Counted from the stretch's first letter, positions 24,927-32,722 are shown. The stretch is 33,079 bases of DNA from Hyphomicrobiales bacterium (GCA_021323775.1 JAJPKK010000227.1:1-33079); one strand, 5' to 3'. The notes: generated by a model not told the origin, from the sequence alone. Translations and numbers: made by a program.

Positions 24927-25949
24927 ATGATCGGAAACAGAGCCGCGCAAGAGGAGGCACAGCGCTTCGTGGCTGCCCTCTATCGCGGCGTGCTGCGCAG
25001 AGAGCCCGATGAGCCGGGTTCGGCGCATTTCGTAAAGGCCGTCCTGGCCGGGCGATCGCACGCATCGATCGTTGAAGAGTTCATCGGCTGCGAAGAATTT
25101 AAAACGCACGCCGCCGTTAAGTTCTTTGTGCCGCCGGGGCATTTCTACTCGCCGATCGTCGACCCGATCGAGGCGGACCGCTACCTCGCGTCCACGGAGG
25201 CTCATCCGCCGCCCGGAAGCGTGCCGGGCGTTGCCCTCGACCGGGCTGCCATGATTCGCACGTGGCAGAATCTGCTGCCCTTTCTCGCCACCATCCCGTT
25301 CCCCGGACCGAAGGGATCGCAGCTTCGATATTGCTTTGACAACCCCGCATATTCCTGGGGCGATGGCAGCGTTCTCCACGCGATGCTGCGCCTCCACCGC
25401 CCGAAGCGCCTTATCGAAATCGGCAGCGGCTGGTCTTCCGCCTGCACGCTCGACACGGTCGACCGCTATCTTGATGGCGCTTGCGATCTGACTTTCGTCG
25501 ATCCGCATCCGCAGCAGCTTCGGGATATTCTCGGCGACGCCGCAAGCCGCGTTCGCATCCTCGAAATGCCCGTGCAGCACGTCCCGCTGTCGGCTTTCGA
25601 GGCTCTTGAGGCCGGCGACATCCTGTTTATCGATTCTACTCACGTCGTACGCACCGGGAGCGATGTGTGCTTCGAGCTTTTCGAGATTCTGCCGCGCCTT
25701 GCCCGTGGGGTATTGGTGCATATCCACGATATCTTTTGGCCTTTTGAATACCCACGAGAATGGGTCGTGGACGAAAACCGGTCATGGAACGAGCTTTACG
25801 CCGTAAGGGCGTTTTTGAGCTACAACGACTCCTGGCGCATCATTCTGTTTAACGATTATCTGGCTAAGCTGGAGCGCCCGATGGTGGAGCGGACTTATCC
25901 GCAGTTCATGCGCAACAGCGGCGGGGCATTGTGGCTGCAACGAAGCTGA
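24927..25949 (+). CDS. SAM-dependent methyltransferase with an N-terminal DUF4214-like segment
   Basis: The 340-residue protein has two parts. Residues about 10-60 (FVAALYRGVLRREPDEPG and HASIVEEFIGCEEF) resemble DUF4214, a short domain seen in surface and glycan-related proteins. Residues about 150-330 form a class I methyltransferase: motif I LIEIGSGWSS near 161-170, LTFVDPHPQQL, GDILFIDSTHV and VLVHIHDIFWPFEYPREW, as in the Methyltransf_24 type. Placed 11 bp after a glycosyltransferase and close to a Wzt with a glycan-binding domain, it may methylate the glycan, perhaps capping its end (inference). The ATG at 24927 lies shortly after the previous stop codon. Confidence 0.8.
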   Translation: MIGNRAAQEEAQRFVAALYRGVLRREPDEPGSAHFVKAVLAGRSHASIVEEFIGCEEFKTHAAVKFFVPPGHFYSPIVDPIEADRYLASTEAHPPPGSVPGVALDRAAMIRTWQNLLPFLATIPFPGPKGSQLRYCFDNPAYSWGDGSVLHAMLRLHRPKRLIEIGSGWSSACTLDTVDRYLDGACDLTFVDPHPQQLRDILGDAASRVRILEMPVQHVPLSAFEALEAGDILFIDSTHVVRTGSDVCFELFEILPRLARGVLVHIHDIFWPFEYPREWVVDENRSWNELYAVRAFLSYNDSWRIILFNDYLAKLERPMVERTYPQFMRNSGGALWLQRS

Positions 25950-25963
25950 GAGCCGTATGCAAA

Positions 25964-26031
25964 GCGGATTAGCGCAGCGTAATCCGTCATCCCCTCGGCG
26001 GCGGGTTACGCCTTCGGCCAACCCGCCCTAC
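25964..26031. repeat. Intergenic repeat, family C copy 1
   Basis: Two short hairpins lie side by side: GGATTA/TAATCC at 25966-25985 and GGCGGGTT/AACCCGCC at 26000-26027. The same elements occur in the opposite orientation at 32551-32600. It directly follows the methyltransferase gene and could act as a transcript end. Confidence 0.7.
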
Positions 26032-26268
26032 GACAAGCCCGGCGACAATGCGTAAAAGGGGCAACAACTCGTGGCCGTTCCCACTTGGCCATGGCCGGGC
26101 TTGTGCTGGCTTGTCCGGTCCATTTCAACGTTCGAGCGCTGCGCCATCCCGATCGAGATCGCCGGGACGAGCCCGGCGGCGACGTCACGGTTAGAATAGA
26201 CTAAGCGATTCAAAGCCGTCGAAATCTGCTCTACATTGCCGGTTGCAAAATTCTCTGGAGGATGCCGA
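26032..26268. other. Intergenic region upstream of the second thiamine-diphosphate enzyme
   Basis: Between about 26090 and 26195 the phrases GGCCGGGCTTGT and GGGACGAGCCCGGC form the ends of a weak palindrome, another probable dispersed repeat. The stretch from about 26195 to 26255 is AT-richer and likely holds the promoter, but I cannot fix its boxes. A CTGGAGG ribosome binding site precedes the gene. Confidence 0.4.
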
Positions 26269-27879
26269 ATGTCCACGACCGTCGAAGTGCTTGCAACCGC
26301 GTTCAAGGATGCCGGCACGCCCTTTATCGTGGGACATCCCGGCGGCGAATCAGTCGAGCTGATGGAAGCGGCGCGCCAGCGCCAGATGCGGTTTCTCCTC
26401 ATGAAGCAGGAGGTGGCGGGCGCAATGCTCGCCTCGACCTGGGGCGACATCACCGGCAGCCCGGGCATCTGCATGTCGACCCGCGGGCCTGGCGCGACCA
26501 ACATGGTCAACGGCGTTGCGCATGCCTATCTTGACCGCTCGCCCCTGATCGCGATCACGGATTCCTATTCGCGGCCGACTTATGAGATCGGGCTGCGGCA
26601 ACGTCTCAATCAGCTCGCCATCTACCAGCCCATCGTCAAATGGGGCACCACGATCGACGCAAAGGTCGTGCGCCAGCAAGTGCGCCGCGCCATGCGCACC
26701 GCCACCGGGGCGCCGCCCGGCCCCGTGCATTTCGAAATGCCGCAGAGCGAAACCACGCGGGACGCCGGCGACTATGTGGCCGAGCCGCCGCTGGTTGCAA
26801 ACCTTGTGTTTCCACCTCCCGATCGCGCCGATCTCAAGCCGGCGCTTGACGTGCTCAAGCGCGCGCGGCGGCCGGTGCTGCTTGTCGGGCTTGGCGTCTA
26901 CTGGTGCAAGGCCGCAGCCGAGTTGGTGAAATTCGCCGAAAAGCTCGGCGCGCCAGTGCTCACCACCACCAAGTGCAAGGGCGCAATGCCGGAGGACCAC
27001 CCGCTGCGCGCCGGCTGCATCATCGGCGGGCTGATCGAGCGCGAACTGGTGAACGAGTCCGATCTTATCATTACGATTGGCCTCGATGCCGTGGAGCTGC
27101 AGCCCAAGCCCTGGCCGTACAAGCTCCCTGTGCTGTCGCTCGCCTCGATCCCGAGCGTCGACGGCTTCGTGCCGGCGGACCCGGAGATTGTCGGCGATCT
27201 CAAGCCGCTGTTGGCCCGGCTCGCCGAATTCGCGCCCGAGGGCGCCCAATGGGGCCAGAAGGCTGCGAGGAGATTTCGCGAGCAGGTGTCGAACGCCCTC
27301 AATACGCCAGCCGCCGGGCTTTCCCCGCAGCGCGCCGTCGAGGCTGCCCGCGCCGTGATGCCGCGCGATACGATCGCGACCTGCGACGCCGGCGCCAGCC
27401 GACTGCTGGTGGTGCAGAAATGGGAATCCTACGGGCCGCGCGAATTCCTTACCTCGAACGGCCTCGCCTCCATGGGCTACGCGGTGCCGGGCGCGATGGG
27501 AGCACGGCTCGCATTCCCGGACCGGCCGATCCTCGCCTTCTCTGGCGACGGCGGGATGTTGATGACGATCGCGGATCTCCAGACAGCGTGGCGCGAGAAC
27601 CTGCCGATCATCGTGCTCGTCTTCGATGACCAGGAAATCGGCCTCATTCGCGTCAAGCAAGAGATCAAGGGCCTAGCCCCGCACGGCGTCCACATTGGCG
27701 GGGTCGACTGGGAAAAGCTCGGCCATGCATTCGGGGCCGACGCTACCGTGGTGGAGACCGAGCAGGCCCTCACAAACGCGCTGTGCGCCGCGCTCAAGTC
27801 CAGCCGCACCACGATCGTCGCGGCGCGTATTGATCCATCAGGGTATGTGGCGCAGTTCAACGCGCTGCGCGAATTGTAA
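26269..27879 (+). CDS. Thiamine-diphosphate-dependent enzyme, acetolactate synthase-like (cytoplasmic)
   Basis: The 536-residue protein has the three-domain plan of acetolactate synthase/benzoylformate decarboxylase relatives. Catalytic Glu48 is in LLMKQEVAGAM, MSTRGPGATNMVNGVAHAY follows, a central domain spans about 185-330, and the cofactor motif begins GDGGML at 426. The usual closing Asn-Asn is replaced by Asp453-Asp454 (VFDDQEIGLI), which changes the metal-binding end of the motif. No signal peptide is present, unlike the Tat-exported relative at 17720-19663. The ATG at 26269 follows CTGGAGGATGCCGA; an open extension to 26236 is rejected. An SDR gene follows on the same strand 251 bp away. 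Substrate unknown; no small regulatory subunit, so not a standard acetolactate synthase. Confidence 0.85.
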   Translation: MSTTVEVLATAFKDAGTPFIVGHPGGESVELMEAARQRQMRFLLMKQEVAGAMLASTWGDITGSPGICMSTRGPGATNMVNGVAHAYLDRSPLIAITDSYSRPTYEIGLRQRLNQLAIYQPIVKWGTTIDAKVVRQQVRRAMRTATGAPPGPVHFEMPQSETTRDAGDYVAEPPLVANLVFPPPDRADLKPALDVLKRARRPVLLVGLGVYWCKAAAELVKFAEKLGAPVLTTTKCKGAMPEDHPLRAGCIIGGLIERELVNESDLIITIGLDAVELQPKPWPYKLPVLSLASIPSVDGFVPADPEIVGDLKPLLARLAEFAPEGAQWGQKAARRFREQVSNALNTPAAGLSPQRAVEAARAVMPRDTIATCDAGASRLLVVQKWESYGPREFLTSNGLASMGYAVPGAMGARLAFPDRPILAFSGDGGMLMTIADLQTAWRENLPIIVLVFDDQEIGLIRVKQEIKGLAPHGVHIGGVDWEKLGHAFGADATVVETEQALTNALCAALKSSRTTIVAARIDPSGYVAQFNALREL

Positions 27880-27894
27880 GAGGAGAATGGATTT

Positions 27895-28110
27895 CAACAT
27901 TGTCGTTCCCAGCCTGGCGCCTCATCGCGCCCTGCAGCCCGGATTGAGCCACCGGGTCCGGCCGGAGCTTGCCATCGGGCCGGCCAGAGACCGGACCCGA
28001 TGGGCGGGCCCGATGGACTCCGCGAAATCCGGACGGCCGCGCCACACGCAACGCTGCTCCCGGGTTTCGCGTACGCTCAACCCGGGCTACAAGCTTCGCG
28101 GACGATGACA
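27895..28110. repeat. Intergenic mosaic of palindromic repeats
   Basis: The gap between the thiamine-diphosphate enzyme and SDR genes holds GGTCCGGCCGG and CCGGACC pieces in inverted order (about 27955-27998). It then has CCCGGGTTTCGCG and CAACCCGGGC (about 28063-28087), which form a second hairpin. These resemble dispersed repeats rather than a terminator. No gene is seen. Confidence 0.5.
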
Positions 28111-28130
28111 GGGGGAGCGTAGAAGCAACG

Positions 28131-28907
28131 ATGGACATCAAATTGACAGGGAGGAAAGCCCTCATCACCGGCGGCAGCAAGGGCCTCGGTCTGGCGATTG
28201 CGCGCATATTTGCCGAGGCGGGCGCCGACATCGCCATCATGGCGCGCCAGCAGGGGCCATTGGACGAGGCTGCCTCCGCTATTGAGGCATCGTCGGGCCG
28301 AAAGGCGCTCCCGGTCGTCTGCGACGTGCGGCGCGCCGACGAGATCGCAGCGGGGTTTGCGAAGGTGAGGCAGGCGTTCGGGCATATAGATATACTGGTG
28401 AATAACGCCGGCACCTCCAACGCCCATCCGTTCGAGACCGTGACCGACGAGCAATGGCAGGAGGATCTCGATCTCAAGCTGTTCGCCGCCATCCGGCTGA
28501 CCCGGCTCGCCTGGCCGCACATGAAGCAGCGGAAATGGGGCCGCGTCATCAATGTGCTCAACATCGGCGCCAAGGCGCCGCGCCCGGCCAGCGCGCCGAC
28601 TTCGGTGACCCGCGCGGCCGGCATGGCGCTCACCAAGGTGCTGGCGGGCGAGGGCGCACCGCACGGAATCCTCGTCAACGCATTGCTCGTCGGCTTCATC
28701 GAAAGCGACCAATGGGCGCAACGCGCCGCGAAGCTGGGGGTGCCGCTTGCGGATTTTCTCGCCAAGATGGGCAAAGAGGTCCCCATGGGCCGCGTCGGCG
28801 CCGCGCAGGAGTTCGCCAACGCAGCTTGCTTCCTGGCGTCGGACGCCGCCTCCTACATTACGGGTACGGCCATCAACGTGGACGGCAACCGCTCGCCGGT
28901 AGTGTGA
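28131..28907 (+). CDS. SDR-family protein lacking the catalytic tetrad
   Basis: The 258-residue protein has the SDR Rossmann fold. Cofactor motif TGGSKGLG is at 13-20, CDV at 64-66 and LVNNAG at 89-94, and the C-terminal YITGTAINVDGN is typical. However, aligned without gaps to the standard SDR at 31719-32510, the catalytic Asn, Ser, Tyr and Lys are Lys116, Asn144, Thr157 and Arg161. The usual YxxxK is TxxxR. It should still bind NAD(P) but is unlikely to use the normal SDR mechanism. The ATG at 28131 follows GGGGGAGCG with AGAAGCAACG between; the open extension to 27969 crosses repeats. Its stop lies only 8 bp from the stop of the opposing htrA gene. Confidence 0.88.
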   Translation: MDIKLTGRKALITGGSKGLGLAIARIFAEAGADIAIMARQQGPLDEAASAIEASSGRKALPVVCDVRRADEIAAGFAKVRQAFGHIDILVNNAGTSNAHPFETVTDEQWQEDLDLKLFAAIRLTRLAWPHMKQRKWGRVINVLNIGAKAPRPASAPTSVTRAAGMALTKVLAGEGAPHGILVNALLVGFIESDQWAQRAAKLGVPLADFLAKMGKEVPMGRVGAAQEFANAACFLASDAASYITGTAINVDGNRSPVV

Positions 28908-28915
28908 GCAGGGGC

Positions 28916-30034
28916 TTACTGCCTCTCACGGGCTGCCGAATTTCCAGAGTTCTCGGTCGTCGGCGCCACCGCGACGACCACGTCACGAGCCGCGCCATTG
29001 TGCTCGACAGTGAGCCGCACCTGACGGCCGACCGGCGTCAGGCCGATCTTGTTGCGCAATTGGGCGGCGCTGCGAATTGGAGTGCCGTCGGCGGCGACGA
29101 CGATGTCCCCTTTTTGCATGCCGGCATGCTCTGCCGGCGATCCCCGGGTGACGTCGGCAATGAAGGCGCCTTCATTTCGGCCGGTAGATTGGGTGACCGC
29201 GGCCGGCAGATCTTGCGCCGAGATGCCGATGCGACCGCGCCGTACGCGGCCGGTCTGCACGATCTGCTCCATCACGCTGCGCGCCATGTTGATCGGAACC
29301 GCAAAACCGATCCCGATGTTGCCGCCCGCAGGTGACAGGATGGCGGTATTGATGCCTATGAGCTGCCCGCGCAGATTGACGAGTGCGCCGCCTGAATTGC
29401 CAGGATTGATCGGCGCATCGGTCTGGATGAAATCCTCGTAGCCCTGTTTGCCTAATCCGGTGCGGCCAAGGGCGCTGACGATCCCGGACGTCACGGTCTG
29501 ACCAAGGCCGAATGGATTGCCGACAGCGAGCACAAAATCGCCGACTTCCAGCTTGTCGCTGTCGCCGAGCGGGATGGCCTTGAGCCCTCCCGCGCCTTGG
29601 AGCTGCAGCACGGCGACGTCAGTCCCAGCGTCGCGTCCAACGAGTTTGGCAACGAAGCGCCGGCCCTCCTTGGTCGTCACCTGCACGGCCGAGACTTGCG
29701 CAACGACGTGGTTCGCAGTGAGCACGTATCCGCGCTGAGCGTCGACGATGACCCCCGATCCGGTCGCCTGAACCTCGCGTTCAAGCTGTTGCGGCACATC
29801 GAAGAACTGCCGGAACAAAGGATCCCGATACAGCGGGTTCTCCTCTTTGACGCGGCCGTGAACGGAGATGTTGACGACGCTCGGAGTGATCTCGCGCACC
29901 AGCGGCGCGAGGCTCGGGATCTTACCGCCCGTCACGTCCGGCAGCATGCCAAACGCCGGCCCGCATAGGGCGATCGGGCAAAGCACGAGCAGTGCGCTTA
30001 AAACTTTAGGCAATGACCTCACTGCAGTCATCAT
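28916..30034 (-). CDS. HtrA/DegQ-type periplasmic serine protease with one PDZ domain
   Basis: The 372-residue protein has a signal peptide (MMTAVRSLPKVLSALLVLCP, likely cut near residue 29) and a trypsin-like domain with the triad His109 (TANHVV), Asp139 (GTDVAVL) and Ser214 (GNSGGAL). One PDZ domain (about 265-350; GSPAEHAGMQKGDIVVAADG) follows. HtrA proteases remove or refold damaged envelope proteins; a single PDZ domain recalls DegS-like and short Deg proteins, while classic DegP has two. Start ATG at 30034 or 30031. It lies 65 bp downstream of the GT4 gene on the same strand and so probably shares its CIRCE-containing upstream region, which would suit a stress protease. Confidence 0.92.
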   Translation of the reverse strand: MMTAVRSLPKVLSALLVLCPIALCGPAFGMLPDVTGGKIPSLAPLVREITPSVVNISVHGRVKEENPLYRDPLFRQFFDVPQQLEREVQATGSGVIVDAQRGYVLTANHVVAQVSAVQVTTKEGRRFVAKLVGRDAGTDVAVLQLQGAGGLKAIPLGDSDKLEVGDFVLAVGNPFGLGQTVTSGIVSALGRTGLGKQGYEDFIQTDAPINPGNSGGALVNLRGQLIGINTAILSPAGGNIGIGFAVPINMARSVMEQIVQTGRVRRGRIGISAQDLPAAVTQSTGRNEGAFIADVTRGSPAEHAGMQKGDIVVAADGTPIRSAAQLRNKIGLTPVGRQVRLTVEHNGAARDVVVAVAPTTENSGNSAARERQ

Positions 30035-30099
30035 GGCCGCACCCGAAAATTTGCGAAGACGTGTTGATCAAATTCGTTCGCACCAAGGCAATCGCTCCG

Positions 30100-31248
30100 C
30101 TAAGCCGACGACCAAATGCCCTGTGCGACAGCCTCGCCAGGCGCCCCGGTCACTGCGCGCGCCATTGGCGATGGTTTTAGCTTGTGGTCCGCGCGGTGCG
30201 GCCGCCGCGTCAAGGCGACGACAGAGGTGAGCTCGCGGTATATCTTCAGGTAGTCGTGCGTCATGCGCTCGACGGTGAACCGCCGTTCGAAAGCGGCGCG
30301 AACATTGGCGCGGTCGAGGCTCGCTAACCGCTCCACGGCCGCCGCGGCCTCTCCTGCTGTATCGACGACGAAGCCCGACGTGCCGTCCTCGACGATCTCC
30401 GGGACCGACCCGCGCCGAAATGCAATGACCGGCGTGCCGCACGCCATCGCTTCGATCATGACGAGCCCAAAGGGCTCCGGCCAATCGACCGGAAAAAGCA
30501 ATGCCGCAGCGTCACCAAGAAAACGGGCCTTGTCGTGTTCATTGATCTCGCCGATGAACTCGACGTTCGGATGCAACGTGACCATCGGACGGATTTTCTC
30601 GTTCCAATAGGCGTCGTCGACCCGGTCCACCTTAGCGGCGATCTTCAACTGCATTCCGGCCCTGGTCGCAATCTCGATCGCCCGATCCGGTCCCTTTTCC
30701 GGCGAGATCCGCCCAAGGAACGCGAGATACCCGCCGCGCGGCTTCGGCTCAAACGCGAGGAGATCACACGGAATTCCGTGATGAACGGTGCCGACCCAAT
30801 TCCCCTGGTGCAGGTAGCGCCGCTGATCATCCGAGATCGCCACCAACGGCAGTTCGCGAAACATGCCGTAAAACGGGATGATGTCCGGCAGATCGAGCCG
30901 GCCGTGGTGAGTTGTTACGGTGCGATGGGCAAAATCACGCACAAGCGGAGCGTGCAGATAGTCGATATGAAAATGCAGGATGTCGAAATCATCCTTCAGG
31001 CGCTGCACCTCCTCCAGCATCATGACATGATACGGCACCGGGTCTCTGACGATCGGGTTGAGGCGAAGCGCGACATCGCAACAGCGCACCAGCCTGGCCG
31101 ACGTTCTCGAATCCGCGCTTGCAAACAACGTGACTTCGTGCCCCTGCCGCACGAGCTCTTCCGTCAAGTAAGAAACAACCCGCTCCGTACCGCCGTAGAA
31201 TCTGGGCGGCACACTTTCATAAAGCGGGGCAATTTGAGCAATCCTCAT
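30100..31248 (-). CDS. Family 4 glycosyltransferase
   Basis: The 382-residue protein has a GT-B fold. The N-terminal acceptor domain starts MRIAQIAPLYESVPPRFYGG and TERVVSYL, and has LHFHIDYLHAPL. The C-terminal donor domain contains YLAFLGRISPEKGPDRAIEI and PEPFGLVMIEAMACGTPVIA; the two Glu of the EX7E motif bind the nucleotide sugar. It is cytoplasmic or membrane-associated and probably glycosylates a lipid or small molecule; donor and acceptor are unknown. The ATG at 31248 has GGGGAG 8 bases upstream; an extension to 31287 is less likely. It is followed by htrA (65-bp gap) and preceded by a truncated groES with its CIRCE operator, suggesting heat-shock control (inference). Confidence 0.9.
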   Translation of the reverse strand: MRIAQIAPLYESVPPRFYGGTERVVSYLTEELVRQGHEVTLFASADSRTSARLVRCCDVALRLNPIVRDPVPYHVMMLEEVQRLKDDFDILHFHIDYLHAPLVRDFAHRTVTTHHGRLDLPDIIPFYGMFRELPLVAISDDQRRYLHQGNWVGTVHHGIPCDLLAFEPKPRGGYLAFLGRISPEKGPDRAIEIATRAGMQLKIAAKVDRVDDAYWNEKIRPMVTLHPNVEFIGEINEHDKARFLGDAAALLFPVDWPEPFGLVMIEAMACGTPVIAFRRGSVPEIVEDGTSGFVVDTAGEAAAAVERLASLDRANVRAAFERRFTVERMTHDYLKIYRELTSVVALTRRPHRADHKLKPSPMARAVTGAPGEAVAQGIWSSA

Positions 31249-31413
31249 CGACGAGACTCCCCCTCGCATCGTGCGAGCTGACCACACTGAACATGCGCGA
31301 CGTGCTGCGCCCGCGCCAGGCAGCCGAGCACTGCGCTTTTTTTTTCGGCAGCTTGTCGCAAGCAGCCGTTGGCGAGACCCGCGATCCCGATGACGTCCGG
31401 GTCGCGGCGCCCG

Positions 31414-31536
31414 TCAGAGAAGCGTCAGGGTTGCCGGTATGGGAGGGGCGGTGGCCGGAATAAGGATGCCGTCAGCGGCCTTTTTGTTGGCCTCGATGCG
31501 CTTGACGACGCGATCATGAAGTGGGCGGAACTGCAT
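31414..31536 (-). pseudogene. groES: Truncated groES (co-chaperonin GroES), first ~33 codons only
   Basis: A 40-codon frame reads MQFRPLHDRVVKRIEANKKA and then ADGILIPATA, which is the conserved start of GroES; after that the match ends and a TGA follows at 31416-31414. Full GroES is about 95-105 residues, so the mobile loop's end, the barrel and the roof are missing and it cannot form a working heptamer. One Val of the usual RVVVKRIE is absent too. The start has an excellent GGAGGAA ribosome binding site (31543-31549 region), and a CIRCE operator lies about 120 bp upstream. No further GroES or GroEL sequence is seen between here and the GT4 gene at 31248. It is either a relic or now works as a translated leader. 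Confidence 0.85.
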
Positions 31537-31655
31537 GCATTTCCTCCATCGGCAAGATCGAATTGTCGTAGAGCCTCGCAGAGGGAGCCCCTGCGCAATG
31601 GCAAAAAATCAAATAGGAACAAGACCATCCGGCTCAAGATCCGAGGCCAAAAAAA

Positions 31656-31682
31656 TTGGCACTCCTGCCCGCTAAGTGCTAA
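31656..31682 (-). promoter_or_regulatory. CIRCE operator (HrcA binding site)
   Basis: On the plus strand the site reads TTGGCACTC, nine bases, AAGTGCTAA. The CIRCE consensus is TTAGCACTC-N9-GAGTGCTAA, so each half has one mismatch and the spacer is exactly nine. CIRCE is the operator of the repressor HrcA on groESL and dnaK operons and is released upon heat shock. Its place about 120 bp upstream of the groES remnant, in an AT-rich stretch next to the SDR stop codon, fits a groESL promoter. The -35 and -10 boxes cannot be fixed with confidence. Confidence 0.88.
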
Positions 31683-31718
31683 TTAATTGATTTTGAAAGA
31701 TATTATTCCGCGATCGCA

Positions 31719-32510
31719 TCACGCAATGGTCACCCCGCCATCCGCGACGATCACCTGGCCCGTGATGAAGCTCGCCGCGGGCGATGCGAGAAACGCGACG
31801 ATCGGCCCGATCTCATTCGGTTCGCCGATCCGGCGCAGCGGGGTTGCGGCGGTGCGCTTCGCCAACAACTCGGGGTTCTCCCACAACGCTCGCGCGAAAT
31901 CGGTCTTGACAAGGCCCGGCGCCACGCAGTTGACGCGCACGTTATATGGCCCCCACTCCACCGCAAGATTGCGGGCCAGCGCGAAATCCGCAGCCTTGGA
32001 TATGCCGTAGGCCCCGAGCACGCCCGTGCCGCGCAGTCCGGCGATCGACGAGACGATGATGATTGCGCCGTCGCGGCGTTCGGCCATGGCGGGGATCGCC
32101 AGATTGCAGAGCCACAAGTTGCTTTTGACGTTGGTGCTCATGACCTTGTCAAAGGCATCGTCAGTCAGCTCGCCGAGCGGACCATAGACCGGATTGACGG
32201 CGGCGTTGCAGACCAAAATATCGATGCGGCCATAGGTTCCCAGCGTTCCGGCCACCAGCGCCTCGATGTCAGACCGGCGCGAAACGTTGCACGGAATGAC
32301 TGAAGCCTCGCCGCCAGTTTGCCGGATCTCCTCGGCGACCGCCTCGCAAGCCTCGGCCTTGCGGCTCGATATCACGACCTTGGCGCCGAGCCGCGCCATT
32401 GCCTCTGCGCTGGCGCGGCCGATGCCGCGGCTTGAGCCGGTCACGATCGCGACCTTGCCGCCGAGGGCAAACGGCGAGGTAGTAGCTTGCATGCTGGCGT
32501 CAGGCATCAT
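31719..32510 (-). CDS. SDR-family oxidoreductase (canonical)
   Basis: The 263-residue protein is a standard short-chain dehydrogenase. Cofactor motif TGSSRGIG is at 24-31, NAA at 102-104, and the catalytic tetrad is Asn127, Ser155, Tyr168 and Lys172 (AYGISK). The C-terminal [13 protein letters not shown] is typical of the 3-oxoacyl-ACP reductase-like group. It should reduce or oxidise a carbonyl/alcohol with NAD(P)H in the cytoplasm. Start choice is open: ATG at 32510, 32507 or 32492; the last begins nearer the fold. An acyl-CoA dehydrogenase gene lies upstream on the same strand with a 212-bp repeat-rich gap. The substrate is unknown, though fatty-acid or catabolic use is plausible from the neighbour. 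Confidence 0.92.
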   Translation of the reverse strand: MMPDASMQATTSPFALGGKVAIVTGSSRGIGRASAEAMARLGAKVVISSRKAEACEAVAEEIRQTGGEASVIPCNVSRRSDIEALVAGTLGTYGRIDILVCNAAVNPVYGPLGELTDDAFDKVMSTNVKSNLWLCNLAIPAMAERRDGAIIIVSSIAGLRGTGVLGAYGISKAADFALARNLAVEWGPYNVRVNCVAPGLVKTDFARALWENPELLAKRTAATPLRRIGEPNEIGPIVAFLASPAASFITGQVIVADGGVTIA

Positions 32511-32550
32511 GGAGCTTTCGATTGGTGTCGCGTAGGGAGGTTAGCCGCGG

Positions 32551-32600
32551 GCATAACCCGCCGCCTCCCGCTGGGCGGCGGATTACGCTGCGCTGATCCC
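32551..32600. repeat. Intergenic repeat, family C copy 2
   Basis: It carries AACCCGCC, then GGCGGCGGATTACGCTGCGC and TGATCC. Read on the other strand it matches the elements of 25964-26031, including the GGATTACGCTGCGCT phrase. Confidence 0.65.
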
Positions 32601-32626
32601 CCTTTGAGACTGCGAATCCTTCGGTC

Positions 32627-32715
32627 GTAGGATGGGTTAAGCGATAGCGAAACCCATCAAGGCCCACCAGCGCGCGATGCCGTCCGTGGGTTTCGCTGCG
32701 CTCAACCCACCCTAC
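32627..32715. repeat. Palindromic intergenic element (GTAGG-TGGGTT type)
   Basis: GTAGGATGGGTTAAGCGATA and GCGAAACCCA at 32627-32656 form one arm; CCGTGGGTTTCGCTGCGCTC and AACCCACCCTAC ending at 32715 form the other, with few mismatches. Such hairpins lie between many genes in related genomes (from memory). It sits 7 bp after the acyl-CoA dehydrogenase stop. Confidence 0.8.
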
Positions 32716-32722
32716 GCAGTCG

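Noticed and set aside
26350-27660. A 436-codon open frame on the minus strand
   Set aside because: Antisense to the thiamine-diphosphate enzyme gene; composition is typical of a GC-driven shadow frame.
31301-31345. A plus-strand intrinsic terminator (GTGCT/AGCAC stem before nine T)
   Set aside because: The T-run at 31337-31345 is real but the stem is weak with a large loop, and no plus-strand gene ends here. On the minus strand, where the operon runs, it would not work as a terminator.
31369-31686. A 105-codon frame on the plus strand
   Set aside because: It lies antisense to the groES remnant and across the CIRCE site; the groES reading on the other strand explains the sequence better.
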